A stretch of 64,000 nt of DNA from an uncultured Bacteroidota bacterium. Its GTDB lineage: Bacteria; Bacteroidota; Bacteroidia; Bacteroidales; UBA12077. Shown here one piece after another: positions 55,228 to 64,000 of this stretch. Within the stretch, counting starts at the first letter, position 1, and each line of letters opens with the position of its first letter. Position numbers and translations under genes: made by a program. Location: positions 24,167-88,166 of the forward strand of contig CAJXLK010000015.1 of NCBI GenBank assembly GCA_913055635.1, in the 5' to 3' direction. The notes under the pieces were generated by a model. That model saw only the letters and a list, made by a program, of their open reading frames with translations. It made no database searches and had not been told where the DNA came from.

Positions 55228-57594
55228 TCATTGTTTGATGAATTTAACTGTTGCATCCTTATTCCCGGCGGACATGTGGCACAGGTACACCCCCGGAGCG
55301 AGGCGGTATCCGTTAAAAGCGACTTCATACCGGCCGGGCGGGTGGATCCTCTCGACCGGCGTTGCAACCCTTTTGCCCTGTATGTCCAGCACCTCAATGC
55401 GGACGTTGGTTTTTCGGGGAACCCCATACGATATGATGGCGGTGGAAGAGAAGGGATTCGGTCTGACCGAAAGCATGGGGCTGTCCGGGTCATCTTGAAC
55501 GGGAAGGCTACCGGTAGGCAGCAACAGGATGTCGCCAGCCGGGTGTTCGCCATCGGCCTTACTCAGGGTCAGGCGATTGACGGCGACGGTCACCGGGCCG
55601 GTCCAGTCCTCGAGGGCTTTGATTTCGAGCCGGACCAGCTCATCAGCCCGCATCGTTGGTCGGCTGCCTTTCAGCACATAGGCTGCCTCAAAGAGGTTGC
55701 CTTTTTTGATGTCAAACCCCAGCAGTTTGTTTTGTTTTTCTGCCGGACAAAAGACGGGATCGGCCTGGTGCATTTCCCATTGGCCGGGGCTGGCACCGCT
55801 AACTGAGAGGCTGAAGGCCACTCCGCGGATGTTGTGATTCAAGGCTGAAGCCAGCCGGAGGGCAATGGTTGATCCGGCTTTTTGGGGATCGATGACCATT
55901 TGTGCCAGCGGTGTCTGTTGGGTGTGTTTTTTGGCGGCCTCTACCGACTGGCCGAAATGGAGGCCGATGGGCATCAGGTCGCCGTGGTCGACCCGGCCTT
56001 CGCCGCGGCCATCGGCATAGGTAGCTTCTTCGGGGATCCAGGCCTCCACTTCGCGGGCCTCGAAGGCCAGGCTGTTGTAGACAGGGGTGGGGCCCCGGCT
56101 CATCCACCAGCGGCCCAGGGCCAGCACGTCGTCGGCATTGACCACACTGTCGTTGTTGGCATCGCCGGGGTAGACCATCACCCTTTGGGGGTTGGGGTTG
56201 ATGCCGGTAAGCAGCACTTCATCGAGGCGGTTGGTGCCCGTTGAGCTGACCACATCGCCGCCGTTGATGCAGCTGTCGGAGGTCATCACCCAGCGCACCC
56301 CCACCGATGGTTGGTCGTTGAGCTGGGCGGGCAGGGCCAGTGTGTCGAGCACGCCCGAGCTCCAGTTGGTCTCCACGCGGATGGTGGCCCCGCTTACCCC
56401 TGTCCAGGTGGACCCGTCGGTGCTGGTTTCCAGGCGGAAATCGCGCGGACCGGTGCCTGAGCCATACTGGGCCGAGGAGAGCTGCAGGTCGATGAAGCCT
56501 TCGGTCGAGACCGCCGCCGACCAGTACTTGGAGCCGTCGCCGCCCTCGTTCCATCCGTTGGCGTTGGCCGCCTCGCCCGAAGCCCCTGAGGAGAAACCCT
56601 CGAAAGAGGCGCCGGTCACGCCCATCAGGGCATCCTGGTTGACTGCGGTGGCCGAGGCCGGGTAGCGGGTCTGGCCCTCAAAATTCCATTCGGCCAGGGT
56701 GTAGCGGTAGGGGGCCCGCTGGGTCACATGGAGGATGGCACTGGGGTGATCGGTGGCATCCCACAGACCATCCACCCCGCCGTAGATGAAGCTGCCGTCA
56801 TCGAGCCGGCAGCGGACGGCCATGTACCAGGTGCCCACCGGCCTGCGGTAAGCAGCATCGCAGGTGTAGTACAGGTAATCTGATCCGTCGGCCTGGGTGA
56901 AATCCATCGGCATCCAGGCCGAAGCATCCCACGAGGTCGGGTCGCTGTTGTCGGGGCTGACCCCGGCCCACATATGCAGGCGGCCGGTATCGGTGACCCC
57001 CGCGGCAAAAAGACGGGCGGTGACGTGGCAGGTCCCGCCCTCGGTGACCGACGTGTCGGGCGGCACCAGCAGGCCTGCATCGCCGATGGCCTCGGTTACC
57101 TCCACGACCAGATCACCCGGGGCCGTCACCTCGAGGCTGCTTCCCCGGGAATCAAACATTTCCGCCCCGCCAAACGATAAACCGGCGCTGCCGGCATAGG
57201 CCGTTGACAATACCCGGAAACGCATCGCCATCAATTCACCGGATGAAGGACTCTCCAACGGCGAGGTGCGGGTGACAGATACCCCGACCACCCCGGGCGA
57301 TACCATCCCCGAGGTGCTCAACCCACCGGCAGACAAACCGGTGTGCTCCAGGGAGAGAAATTCCAAAACATCGGTGGGGTAGGTCACTTCAACCGCACCA
57401 AAATAAAAATCGAGGGCCTCGCTGATGCTCAAAGTGATAGTGATCTCCTCGCCGGGCGAGGGCTGTGGCTGGGAAACGCTTGCGCCGATCGCATAAGGCT
57501 GGGCAAGCACGGCGGTCTGTGACAGTACAACAACACATACCATCAAAACCCATCTGCGGATCCCCTTGGGGACATTGCGCTTTTTCACTGTCAA
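55228..57594 (-). CDS. secreted multidomain protein: cohesin-like segment, dockerin-like Ca-binding repeats, T9SS type A C-terminal sorting domain
   Basis: 788 aa; cohesin-like N-terminus (GASVSQPQPSPGEEITITLSIS...MAMRFRVLS), PGDANNDSVVNADDVLALGRWW, C-terminus LSVRPNPFSSTAIISYGVPRKTNVRIEVLDIQGK...GVYLCHMSAGNKDATVKFIKQ. Confidence 0.85.
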   Translation of the reverse strand: MTVKKRNVPKGIRRWVLMVCVVVLSQTAVLAQPYAIGASVSQPQPSPGEEITITLSISEALDFYFGAVEVTYPTDVLEFLSLEHTGLSAGGLSTSGMVSPGVVGVSVTRTSPLESPSSGELMAMRFRVLSTAYAGSAGLSFGGAEMFDSRGSSLEVTAPGDLVVEVTEAIGDAGLLVPPDTSVTEGGTCHVTARLFAAGVTDTGRLHMWAGVSPDNSDPTSWDASAWMPMDFTQADGSDYLYYTCDAAYRRPVGTWYMAVRCRLDDGSFIYGGVDGLWDATDHPSAILHVTQRAPYRYTLAEWNFEGQTRYPASATAVNQDALMGVTGASFEGFSSGASGEAANANGWNEGGDGSKYWSAAVSTEGFIDLQLSSAQYGSGTGPRDFRLETSTDGSTWTGVSGATIRVETNWSSGVLDTLALPAQLNDQPSVGVRWVMTSDSCINGGDVVSSTGTNRLDEVLLTGINPNPQRVMVYPGDANNDSVVNADDVLALGRWWMSRGPTPVYNSLAFEAREVEAWIPEEATYADGRGEGRVDHGDLMPIGLHFGQSVEAAKKHTQQTPLAQMVIDPQKAGSTIALRLASALNHNIRGVAFSLSVSGASPGQWEMHQADPVFCPAEKQNKLLGFDIKKGNLFEAAYVLKGSRPTMRADELVRLEIKALEDWTGPVTVAVNRLTLSKADGEHPAGDILLLPTGSLPVQDDPDSPMLSVRPNPFSSTAIISYGVPRKTNVRIEVLDIQGKRVATPVERIHPPGRYEVAFNGYRLAPGVYLCHMSAGNKDATVKFIKQ

Positions 57595-58188
57595 TGGTTT
57601 TTATGATTGAGAAAAGGGCCTTCCGCTCTGATTACTCATCCCCGCAAAACACCGGCCCACCATTCAACAGCGCGCCCCTTTTCACAGGGGATTAACCACT
57701 CCGCAATGTTCTGCCTGTTGCATTGCTCTATTAAAATTACGCAATATCCTGTTTAGAATCAATCTAAGTTTTGCCCTTTTTATTTATTCTTTACCAATTT
57801 ACTCATTATTTTTAATTGAAATGAAAGTCATTGATATTTAGAGCATCTCTGAGACAGTGGAGTAGTTATTATTACCTCTGCCATTTTTTGTTATCTTAAT
57901 CATTGGGGTTTAGTTTTTACCATTTTAATTATTAATACAATATAATTTGAGCCCAACAGTTTAAGAATAAGCGATTACCGGTTTTTCTTTTTTTCAAGGG
58001 AAGAGGCTGTATACTCAGGAATAGGGGGTCGTCATCGCCGGAATAAACACCTACCTCCGGCATGACTGTTTGTTTTCATCGGAATATGCATAGGGCCCGG
58101 GACCGATCCTATATGTTGATAAAGCCTTCCGTTGAACTGCAAAATGCAAAACCATCGAATGGTTCCTTGAATCTTCGGCCAAACTTCT

Positions 58189-58196
58189 TACTTTTG
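58189..58196 (+). promoter_or_regulatory. putative -7 element TACTTTTG
   Basis: TAnnTTTG match 23 bp upstream of ATG 58219. Confidence 0.45.
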
Positions 58197-58218
58197 CATT
58201 TCAAACAGTGCAGTTATT

Positions 58219-59004
58219 ATGACCAGCCAAAAATTTGAAGGTATAAGGGAGTGGTTTGAAAATTACGTCAACCGTTTTTACAGTGCCGATCCCGATTTTC
58301 AGAGCAACATAGAGCTCAAGCGCGATCACAGCAAGAGGGTCTGGCAGAATGCCGCCGATTTGGGCAGGAGTCTCTCTCTGGAAGAGAACGATCAGCTATT
58401 GATTGAAACGGCCGGTTTGCTGCATGACATCGGGCGGTTTGAGCAGTTTGAGCGGTATGGCACCTTTTCCGACAAAAAATCGGAGGATCATGGTTCGCTG
58501 GGAGTAAAGGTTTTGAAGGAGAAGGGAGCCCTGGTAGAACTGGATGAGCAGGAGCGGGAAGAGGTTTACACGGCCATTGAATGGCACAACAAGAAAGAGG
58601 TTCCCTCTGACCTGGACAGCCGCAGGGCGCTTTTCACCAGGTTGCTGCGGGATGCCGACAAGCTGGATATATGGCGGGTGGTGACCGATTATTACTGTCG
58701 AAGCAATGGCGGGGAGAACAACACCCTGCAGCTGGATCTGCCGGATAAGCCGCAGATCAGCCGGCAGAACATCGACGACCTTTTGAACGGGCGCATGGCC
58801 GATCTGGGCAACCTGCACACCCTGAATGATTTTAAGCTGCTGCAGATTGGTTGGGTGTATGATCTGAATTTTCAGCGCTCCTATGAGATCCTGATGGAGC
58901 GGGGCTATTTGAATAAGATCTTTGACTCCCTGCCCGATACCGAGGACATTCAGCAGGTGCGCTCCATGATCGAAGGCTTTATGGAGGGAATTCGGGGCGC
59001 TTAG
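58219..59004 (+). CDS. HD-domain phosphohydrolase
   Basis: 261 aa; RDHSKRVWQNA, AGLLHDIGRFEQ, IEWHNKK, LLRDADKLDIWR. Confidence 0.9.
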   Translation: MTSQKFEGIREWFENYVNRFYSADPDFQSNIELKRDHSKRVWQNAADLGRSLSLEENDQLLIETAGLLHDIGRFEQFERYGTFSDKKSEDHGSLGVKVLKEKGALVELDEQEREEVYTAIEWHNKKEVPSDLDSRRALFTRLLRDADKLDIWRVVTDYYCRSNGGENNTLQLDLPDKPQISRQNIDDLLNGRMADLGNLHTLNDFKLLQIGWVYDLNFQRSYEILMERGYLNKIFDSLPDTEDIQQVRSMIEGFMEGIRGA

Positions 59005-59099
59005 CGGCAATGTTCGAACCGCGCTTAGAGGCCGAAGGCCGCTTAGCGCGAAAAGAAAGTCTTACCCCGCGCTTAGCGGCTCCCTGGCCGCTTAGCGCG
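59003..59099. repeat. tandem imperfect palindromes (CGCGCTTAGCGGC...GCCGCTTAGCGCG)
   Basis: Two hairpins: CGCGCTTAGAGGCC-GAA-GGCCGCTTAGCGCG (59020-59050) and CGCGCTTAGCGGC-TCCCTG-GCCGCTTAGCGCG. Confidence 0.85.
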
Positions 59100-59104
59100 A
59101 AAAA

Positions 59105-60550
59105 ATGTTTATTATGAGGTTCAAAATAATATTTTTTCTTCTCACTATCCCAACCATAGGCTTTTCCCAGCTGCCATCCCCTTCCTACCAACTCGAACTG
59201 GGTGCCATGGGCCAGGGCGGAACGCAAAAACCTTTCTGGCTGATCAGCAACCAGGATGGCCAATTCGATCCCGGTCAGTCCTCACTTTTCGGCGGCCTGT
59301 ATGTCGGGTCTGAAGTGGAACACCAGGGCGAATGGTTTCACAACCCCATGCATGAAATCCCTAAACATGACACCATTAGCAACAAAAAGATAACCGTTGA
59401 TTATGGGGTGGAGCTCTTCAACCGTTATAATGGAAGCTATGACTTCCAACTGAACCAGTACTATGCCGATTTTTCGTGGTGGCGGTTCAATCTGCAGGTA
59501 GGAGCCAAATCGGAGACTTTCGGCAATCAGTATGATCCCCTTTCCAGCGGATCACTGCTGTATTCCGGCAATGGCCGGCCCATCCCCAAAGTGGCCGCAT
59601 CGAGCGATTACATACCCCTGCCTTTATCAAAAGGGTATATTGAGTTCAGGGGATACCTCTCGCACGGATGGTTTGAGAAAGACCGCTATACCGAAAGCCC
59701 TTACCTGCATCATAAGAATGTGTATGTAAGGGTAGGGGGGGACCTGCCCATCCACGCCCATTATGGCTTTCACCATTATGCCATGTGGGGCGGTGTTTCA
59801 CCCGTATACGGACAGGTACCTGATGGGCTGGAGGCCTATAAAAAGGTTTTTTTGGTCCAAAGGGGCGACTCCATACAAAATGAAATCAAGAATGCCTATG
59901 GCAACCACCTGGGATCGAGAAATTTTGGAATTGATTATGAGGGGCAGGCTTTTGGTTTGCAGCTTTACTGGCAAACCATTTTTGAGGACAATTCAGGCAA
60001 GGTTTGGCGGAACATTAAAGATGGGCTGTGGGGATTGGCTTACCGAAATCGTGGCCGAAAACCTTTGGTGAAGCGAGCCCTTTATGAATTTTTGCACACC
60101 AAGGACCAAAGCGGGAGGCATCACAAAATTGATGGGGAAATCGTCGGGGGCAATGACAACTACTTCAACAACTACCTTTATGCATCGGGTTGGACGAGCC
60201 GCGGCTATACCCTTGGAACGCCACTGATCACTTCCCCGGCAATAAGAAAAACTTCATCCGGCCAAAAACTAATCAACAACAGGCTAATCGCCCATCACCT
60301 AGGCCTAACCGGTTGGCTGAAAAACAATTTACGTTACCGGATGCTTTTTACCTATTCCATCAATTACGGAACCAATGCCAACCCCTTTGATCCTGTAAAA
60401 AAGGATTATTCTTTGCTCGCCGGATTTCATTACCGTTTTCCGAATGATCCCACCTGGAAGTTAAAAGCCAAACTGGCCGGTGATTTTGGCAGCATGTACG
60501 GCCCAAACCTTGGCGTATTCTTCAGCCTTCAAAAAACCGCAAACTTCTGA
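59105..60550 (+). CDS. capsule assembly Wzi-family outer-membrane protein
   Basis: 481 aa; signal peptide, ELGAMGQGGTQKPFWL, YYADFSWWRFNLQVGAKSE, GYIEFRGYLSHGWFE; beta-barrel pattern. Confidence 0.85.
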   Translation: MFIMRFKIIFFLLTIPTIGFSQLPSPSYQLELGAMGQGGTQKPFWLISNQDGQFDPGQSSLFGGLYVGSEVEHQGEWFHNPMHEIPKHDTISNKKITVDYGVELFNRYNGSYDFQLNQYYADFSWWRFNLQVGAKSETFGNQYDPLSSGSLLYSGNGRPIPKVAASSDYIPLPLSKGYIEFRGYLSHGWFEKDRYTESPYLHHKNVYVRVGGDLPIHAHYGFHHYAMWGGVSPVYGQVPDGLEAYKKVFLVQRGDSIQNEIKNAYGNHLGSRNFGIDYEGQAFGLQLYWQTIFEDNSGKVWRNIKDGLWGLAYRNRGRKPLVKRALYEFLHTKDQSGRHHKIDGEIVGGNDNYFNNYLYASGWTSRGYTLGTPLITSPAIRKTSSGQKLINNRLIAHHLGLTGWLKNNLRYRMLFTYSINYGTNANPFDPVKKDYSLLAGFHYRFPNDPTWKLKAKLAGDFGSMYGPNLGVFFSLQKTANF

Positions 60551-60552
60551 TA

Positions 60553-60648
60553 TACTCCCTACTTCTTTTCTCCCTACTACTTACTGCTTACTTCTTTACT
60601 CCCTACTCCCTCACTCCCTACTACTTACTTCTACTTACTTCCTACTTA
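60553..60648. repeat. CTCCCTACTACTTACT-type low-complexity array
   Basis: Same words as 52328-52430, between convergent genes. Confidence 0.85.
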
Positions 60649-61643
60649 AATTCTCTTCTCTCCATCTCCCCCTTCACATACTTCCACACATAGATCAGCA
60701 CCACGATCAACAGGCTCAGAAAGAACCCGGCAAAAGTGCCCACAATAACGATCAGTTTGCGTTTGGGTTTTGCCCTTTGTTCCGGTTTCACGGCCTCATC
60801 CAGAACGTTGACCACCGGCGTTTCCTTGACCAGTTCAATTTCGGCCATCTCCCGCTCTTTCTGAAGCTGAAGGTACACCTCCTGTTTGATGGTCACCTTC
60901 CGCTGCAGCCGGCTCATCTCCATCTGCAGTTGGGGAGACTCAGATATGATCCTGTTTCGTTCCCTGAAACGTTTAAGGGCTTCTTCGGCGTTTTTTAATT
61001 CTTTCTTGACCGTATCCAGCCGTTTCTCAACGTATTCAAGGTTCTTTTTGGTGGCGGTTTTTTGTTCATGCTGCACGTAGTCTTCCACCAGGGTGGTGAT
61101 GTAATTGGCTACATCGGCGGCAAGCTGCGCTTCCGGCATCATCACTGTGATGGTAAACAACATGGTTTCCTCATCCCTGTTTACCGTAATTTTTTCTTTG
61201 ATGGATTTATAGGCGGACAGGAATTTTTCGGATCGGGTTTCCCCTTCAATTTCAAAATATTCAATGAGGTTGACCGGTTGCTCAAATTTTTGGGTATCCC
61301 ATTTCTTATAGATGATCTTCCTGTTGATCCGGCGGCTTTGCAACAGATCCTTGATGCTGAACTGGCTGCCACCGCCGGGCAATGCCCCGCCCATGCCGAA
61401 CTGCGAGGCCAGGCCCTGCAGCCTGGAGGAACTTTGACCCTCGGAAGTTTTTCGGTAAAGCTTAACAGTGGCTTCATATTGGGGATCCTGAACCAGGGAA
61501 TAAACAATGGAGCCCACTGCTACTACAGCCGTAAAAAGGATGATGAACCATTTGTATCTCCAGATTTTAAAGAAAACTTCCAGAAGATCAATCTCGTCTT
61601 TATTTTGTTGTGGATTGTGGGTTTGATTTTCCGCCATGGACAA
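60642..61643 (-). CDS. Wzz/GNVR-type polysaccharide chain-length determinant
   Basis: 333 aa; two terminal TMs, IDLLEVFFKIWRYKWFIILFTAVVAVGSIVYSLVQDPQYEATVKLY, periplasmic coiled coil. Confidence 0.92.
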   Translation of the reverse strand: MSMAENQTHNPQQNKDEIDLLEVFFKIWRYKWFIILFTAVVAVGSIVYSLVQDPQYEATVKLYRKTSEGQSSSRLQGLASQFGMGGALPGGGSQFSIKDLLQSRRINRKIIYKKWDTQKFEQPVNLIEYFEIEGETRSEKFLSAYKSIKEKITVNRDEETMLFTITVMMPEAQLAADVANYITTLVEDYVQHEQKTATKKNLEYVEKRLDTVKKELKNAEEALKRFRERNRIISESPQLQMEMSRLQRKVTIKQEVYLQLQKEREMAEIELVKETPVVNVLDEAVKPEQRAKPKRKLIVIVGTFAGFFLSLLIVVLIYVWKYVKGEMERREFK

Positions 61644-61721
61644 TTATAGTTATGTTGTTTCTGGATACAGGATCAGGTCAAAAAACATCCGGTTGGGATG
61701 CCAATGAGCCACATCTGATCA

Positions 61722-64000
61722 TTAATTGCGGTTGACGATGTATATCACTGTGGCCACGCTGGTGGCAATGGAAGCCCATTCGGTCAGCAGCTGGGTGATG
61801 TCCAGTGGTTCGCGTTCCGGTTTTTGGGGAACAAAAATCTCCGAGCCTTCTTTAACCTTGGGATTCCACAACCAATTTTTCTTTCGGGCATTGCCACCGG
61901 GGTAATAAACGATGGTTTTGCCTTTGGCCGCTTCAAAGGTATAATCCCCGGCTGCCTCCACATAACGTTCAAGGCCCCATCCGGGATGATACTGGACCAC
62001 CCCGGGATTCCTTACACTTCCCGAAACCTTGACCGTGCCGGGATGCTGAGGCACATAAACACTGTCGCCCTGCTGAAGAACGATACCTCCCCGGCCTTCT
62101 TCCAGGATGCGCTCAAAATTGCCCACTACCTTATTGGTATCATTGCGGGTGAATTTCAACCCGGGCAGGAAAGCCTCCGGGGTTAGTCCGCCGGCCCTTT
62201 CAATCAGTTCACCCAACGTTTCACTTTCCCTGAGTATGGGGTAACGTCCGGGAAACTTGACTTCTCCGCCCAGCCTGACTACCTTATGGTATTCAAAATC
62301 AGGGTCTTTGCGTACGATCACCATATCAAAGTCCTCGAGGTCGATTTTTTGTTCCGAATCAAAATGCTGGAGTATATCCGGGGAAATGTCGACATTGTAA
62401 ACCTGGGAAATGCGGTCTTTTTTCTCATTGTTGCCCATCCGGAATACTTCTACCTGGTATTTGTAGGCCTGTTTGGTAAATCCTCCGGCCTGCAGCAGCA
62501 AGTCGTGGATGCCCATGTTTTTTTCCAGCACGTAGACACCTGGTTTTTCCACCTCCCCGCGGATGGTTACCCGTTCTTTTTTATGGGTCACCCCGGCTCC
62601 GTATATGATGAGGCTGTCGCGGTGGTGAAGGGTGTGGTTGTATTGCAGGGAATCTTTCTTTAAAAGATCCCGCAGGGGGATGGATTCAATTTTGCGATCC
62701 AGTCCGTTATCTGCATACTGGATCAAATCGGCCCGGATCTGGTAGGTCTTGTCCCAGAACACCGAATCTTTCAGGCCGCCGGCCCGCCTGAGCAGGTCCT
62801 TCACCTTCATGCCCTCTTTCAAAATGTAGCGGCCCGGTTTGTAAATGTGCCCGCTAACATTGACATATTCAACCCCACCGGGAATGGGGCTGCTGATTTG
62901 TTTGCCGGTAACAGGAAAGAGGGTTACCACATCTTTGTCGTGTATTTCAATGGGATTGATGTGAAGACTATCCTTTTTGAAAGCACCCAGGTCTTTGGTC
63001 AGCACTTCATAGATTTCGCCGGTTTGCTGCCTTTTGGTGAAGGACTGGGTTCGCTCAATCTGGACTTTTTGGATGTCGGTGGAAGTTTTGAGCCCCCCGC
63101 TATAGCTGATCAGGTCCTGGAGGGTCTCTTCTTTTTTCAGTTCATAAAAAGCTTTTTCTTTAACTGCTCCTTTAAGTTTTACGGTGCTGATACGGGGGGG
63201 GACATATACCACATCGTTGTTTTGCAGGGAGATATCGTTGGGTCTTTTGCCGCTTGTAATGAAATGGTACAGGTCCAGGGTCGAGACCACCTCTCCATTG
63301 CGTATCACCTGGATTTTACGCAGGGAACCTTTGGTGGTGGGGCCACCCGATTGGTAAAGGGCGGTGAAGGCTGTTGAATAGGAATTGACAAAGTGGGAGC
63401 CCGGTTTTTTAACCTTCCCCACCATGTAAACCTGTATTGAACGTAGTTCTCCGAGGGAAACATCCAAATAGGTGGTGGGACTTCCCCGGCTGGGGTTTAA
63501 CCCGCTGTAGATGCGGGAGAGGTTTTTGGTTAATTTTTCTTCCAGCTGTTTCATCGTCAGGCCACTAACCACCATCTGGCCGTAACGTTCCACGAAGATG
63601 GTGCCTTCCCTCGATACCTGGTATTTGTTGCGCATCTCGGTGGCCCCCCATATGGAGATGATCAACTCGTCGCCGGGACCAATCTGGTATTGGGGATCCA
63701 GGCTTCCGACGTCGGCACGTTCGTATTTGTCTTTGGGGCCCTGGAATATTTCGTAGCCAAAATATTTTGGGGTAGGTTCGGGCTGAGGGGCTTCGTCTTG
63801 CTGGTCATCTTTCAGGCTTTCCGGGATGGTATCTTCTTGCGGTTGAGGGCTGGGGGCGGCGGCCCGGTCCATTTCGCTGATGCGGGCTTTTTGGGCATCC
63901 GATATGCGATCACGGGCCTGTTTAATCTGGGACTGACTCATGCCGGCATCCCGGGCCCGCTCGATGGCCTCCTGCTGGGTGATCTGCCCGGCCTGTACCT
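61722..64000 (-). CDS. SLBB-domain polysaccharide export protein (Wza-like), 5' end outside the window
   Basis: ORF track starts at 63941, but the frame stays open to the window edge (VQAGQITQQEAIERARDAGM...), so the real start is beyond 64000. Poly_export segment YQIGPGDELIISIWGATEMRNKYQVSREGTIFVERYGQMVVSGLT plus repeated SLBB domains. Confidence 0.93.
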   Translation of the reverse strand, partial: VQAGQITQQEAIERARDAGMSQSQIKQARDRISDAQKARISEMDRAAAPSPQPQEDTIPESLKDDQQDEAPQPEPTPKYFGYEIFQGPKDKYERADVGSLDPQYQIGPGDELIISIWGATEMRNKYQVSREGTIFVERYGQMVVSGLTMKQLEEKLTKNLSRIYSGLNPSRGSPTTYLDVSLGELRSIQVYMVGKVKKPGSHFVNSYSTAFTALYQSGGPTTKGSLRKIQVIRNGEVVSTLDLYHFITSGKRPNDISLQNNDVVYVPPRISTVKLKGAVKEKAFYELKKEETLQDLISYSGGLKTSTDIQKVQIERTQSFTKRQQTGEIYEVLTKDLGAFKKDSLHINPIEIHDKDVVTLFPVTGKQISSPIPGGVEYVNVSGHIYKPGRYILKEGMKVKDLLRRAGGLKDSVFWDKTYQIRADLIQYADNGLDRKIESIPLRDLLKKDSLQYNHTLHHRDSLIIYGAGVTHKKERVTIRGEVEKPGVYVLEKNMGIHDLLLQAGGFTKQAYKYQVEVFRMGNNEKKDRISQVYNVDISPDILQHFDSEQKIDLEDFDMVIVRKDPDFEYHKVVRLGGEVKFPGRYPILRESETLGELIERAGGLTPEAFLPGLKFTRNDTNKVVGNFERILEEGRGGIVLQQGDSVYVPQHPGTVKVSGSVRNPGVVQYHPGWGLERYVEAAGDYTFEAAKGKTIVYYPGGNARKKNWLWNPKVKEGSEIFVPQKPEREPLDITQLLTEWASIATSVATVIYIVNRN

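Noticed and set aside
36675-59099. Mobile element (IS/MITE) explanation for the palindromes
   Set aside because: No target-site duplications or constant termini visible and no transposase in the window; kept as an extragenic palindrome family instead.

Overview
The window reads as a Bacteroidota (Bacteroidales/Marinilabiliales-like) chromosome segment. Evidence is FecR/SusC/SusD, GldB, a T9SS C-terminal domain, TAnnTTTG-type promoters and HECLGH dipeptidyl-peptidase III. No tRNA, rRNA, CRISPR or intact transposon was recognised. Main content: (1) a PUL-like locus: FecR anti-sigma, STN-SusC, SusD, LamG lipoprotein, GH43-like/discoidin protein (0.6-9.7 kb); (2) four ~800-aa MacB/FtsX-type ABC permeases with no ATPase in the window, one pair next to an NtrC-type regulator and its kinase; (3) a tandem pair of paralogous secreted proteins, GldB, a porin, NadE and a hybrid kinase; (4) two glycosyltransferases; (5) PSP1 protein, amidase, DUF523/DUF1722 protein, a divergent S12-type serine hydrolase / M81 (MlrC-like) pair, class-III aminotransferase, DPP III, GT2, FtsB/DivIC-like protein, PruA; (6) a T9SS-sorted protein with cohesin-like and dockerin-like segments, an HD hydrolase, and a capsule/export edge (Wzi, Wzz, SLBB/Wza) running off the right end. 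The most unusual signals are: (a) many unrelated short degenerate tandem-repeat blocks, in intergenic spacers and in-frame inside conserved proteins (two Ser/Gly/Glu-rich insertions in a histidine kinase catalytic core, a Q-rich N-terminus on the PSP1 protein, a GYPGQ-type tail on a GT2); (b) a dispersed extragenic palindrome family with core CCGCTWAGCGG; (c) three decayed toxin-antitoxin-like gene remnants (MNT nucleotidyltransferase, RelE/YafQ-like toxin, PIN/DUF3368-like) within 12 kb, missed or only partly captured by the ORF track. All family assignments come from reading the translations; no database search was run.
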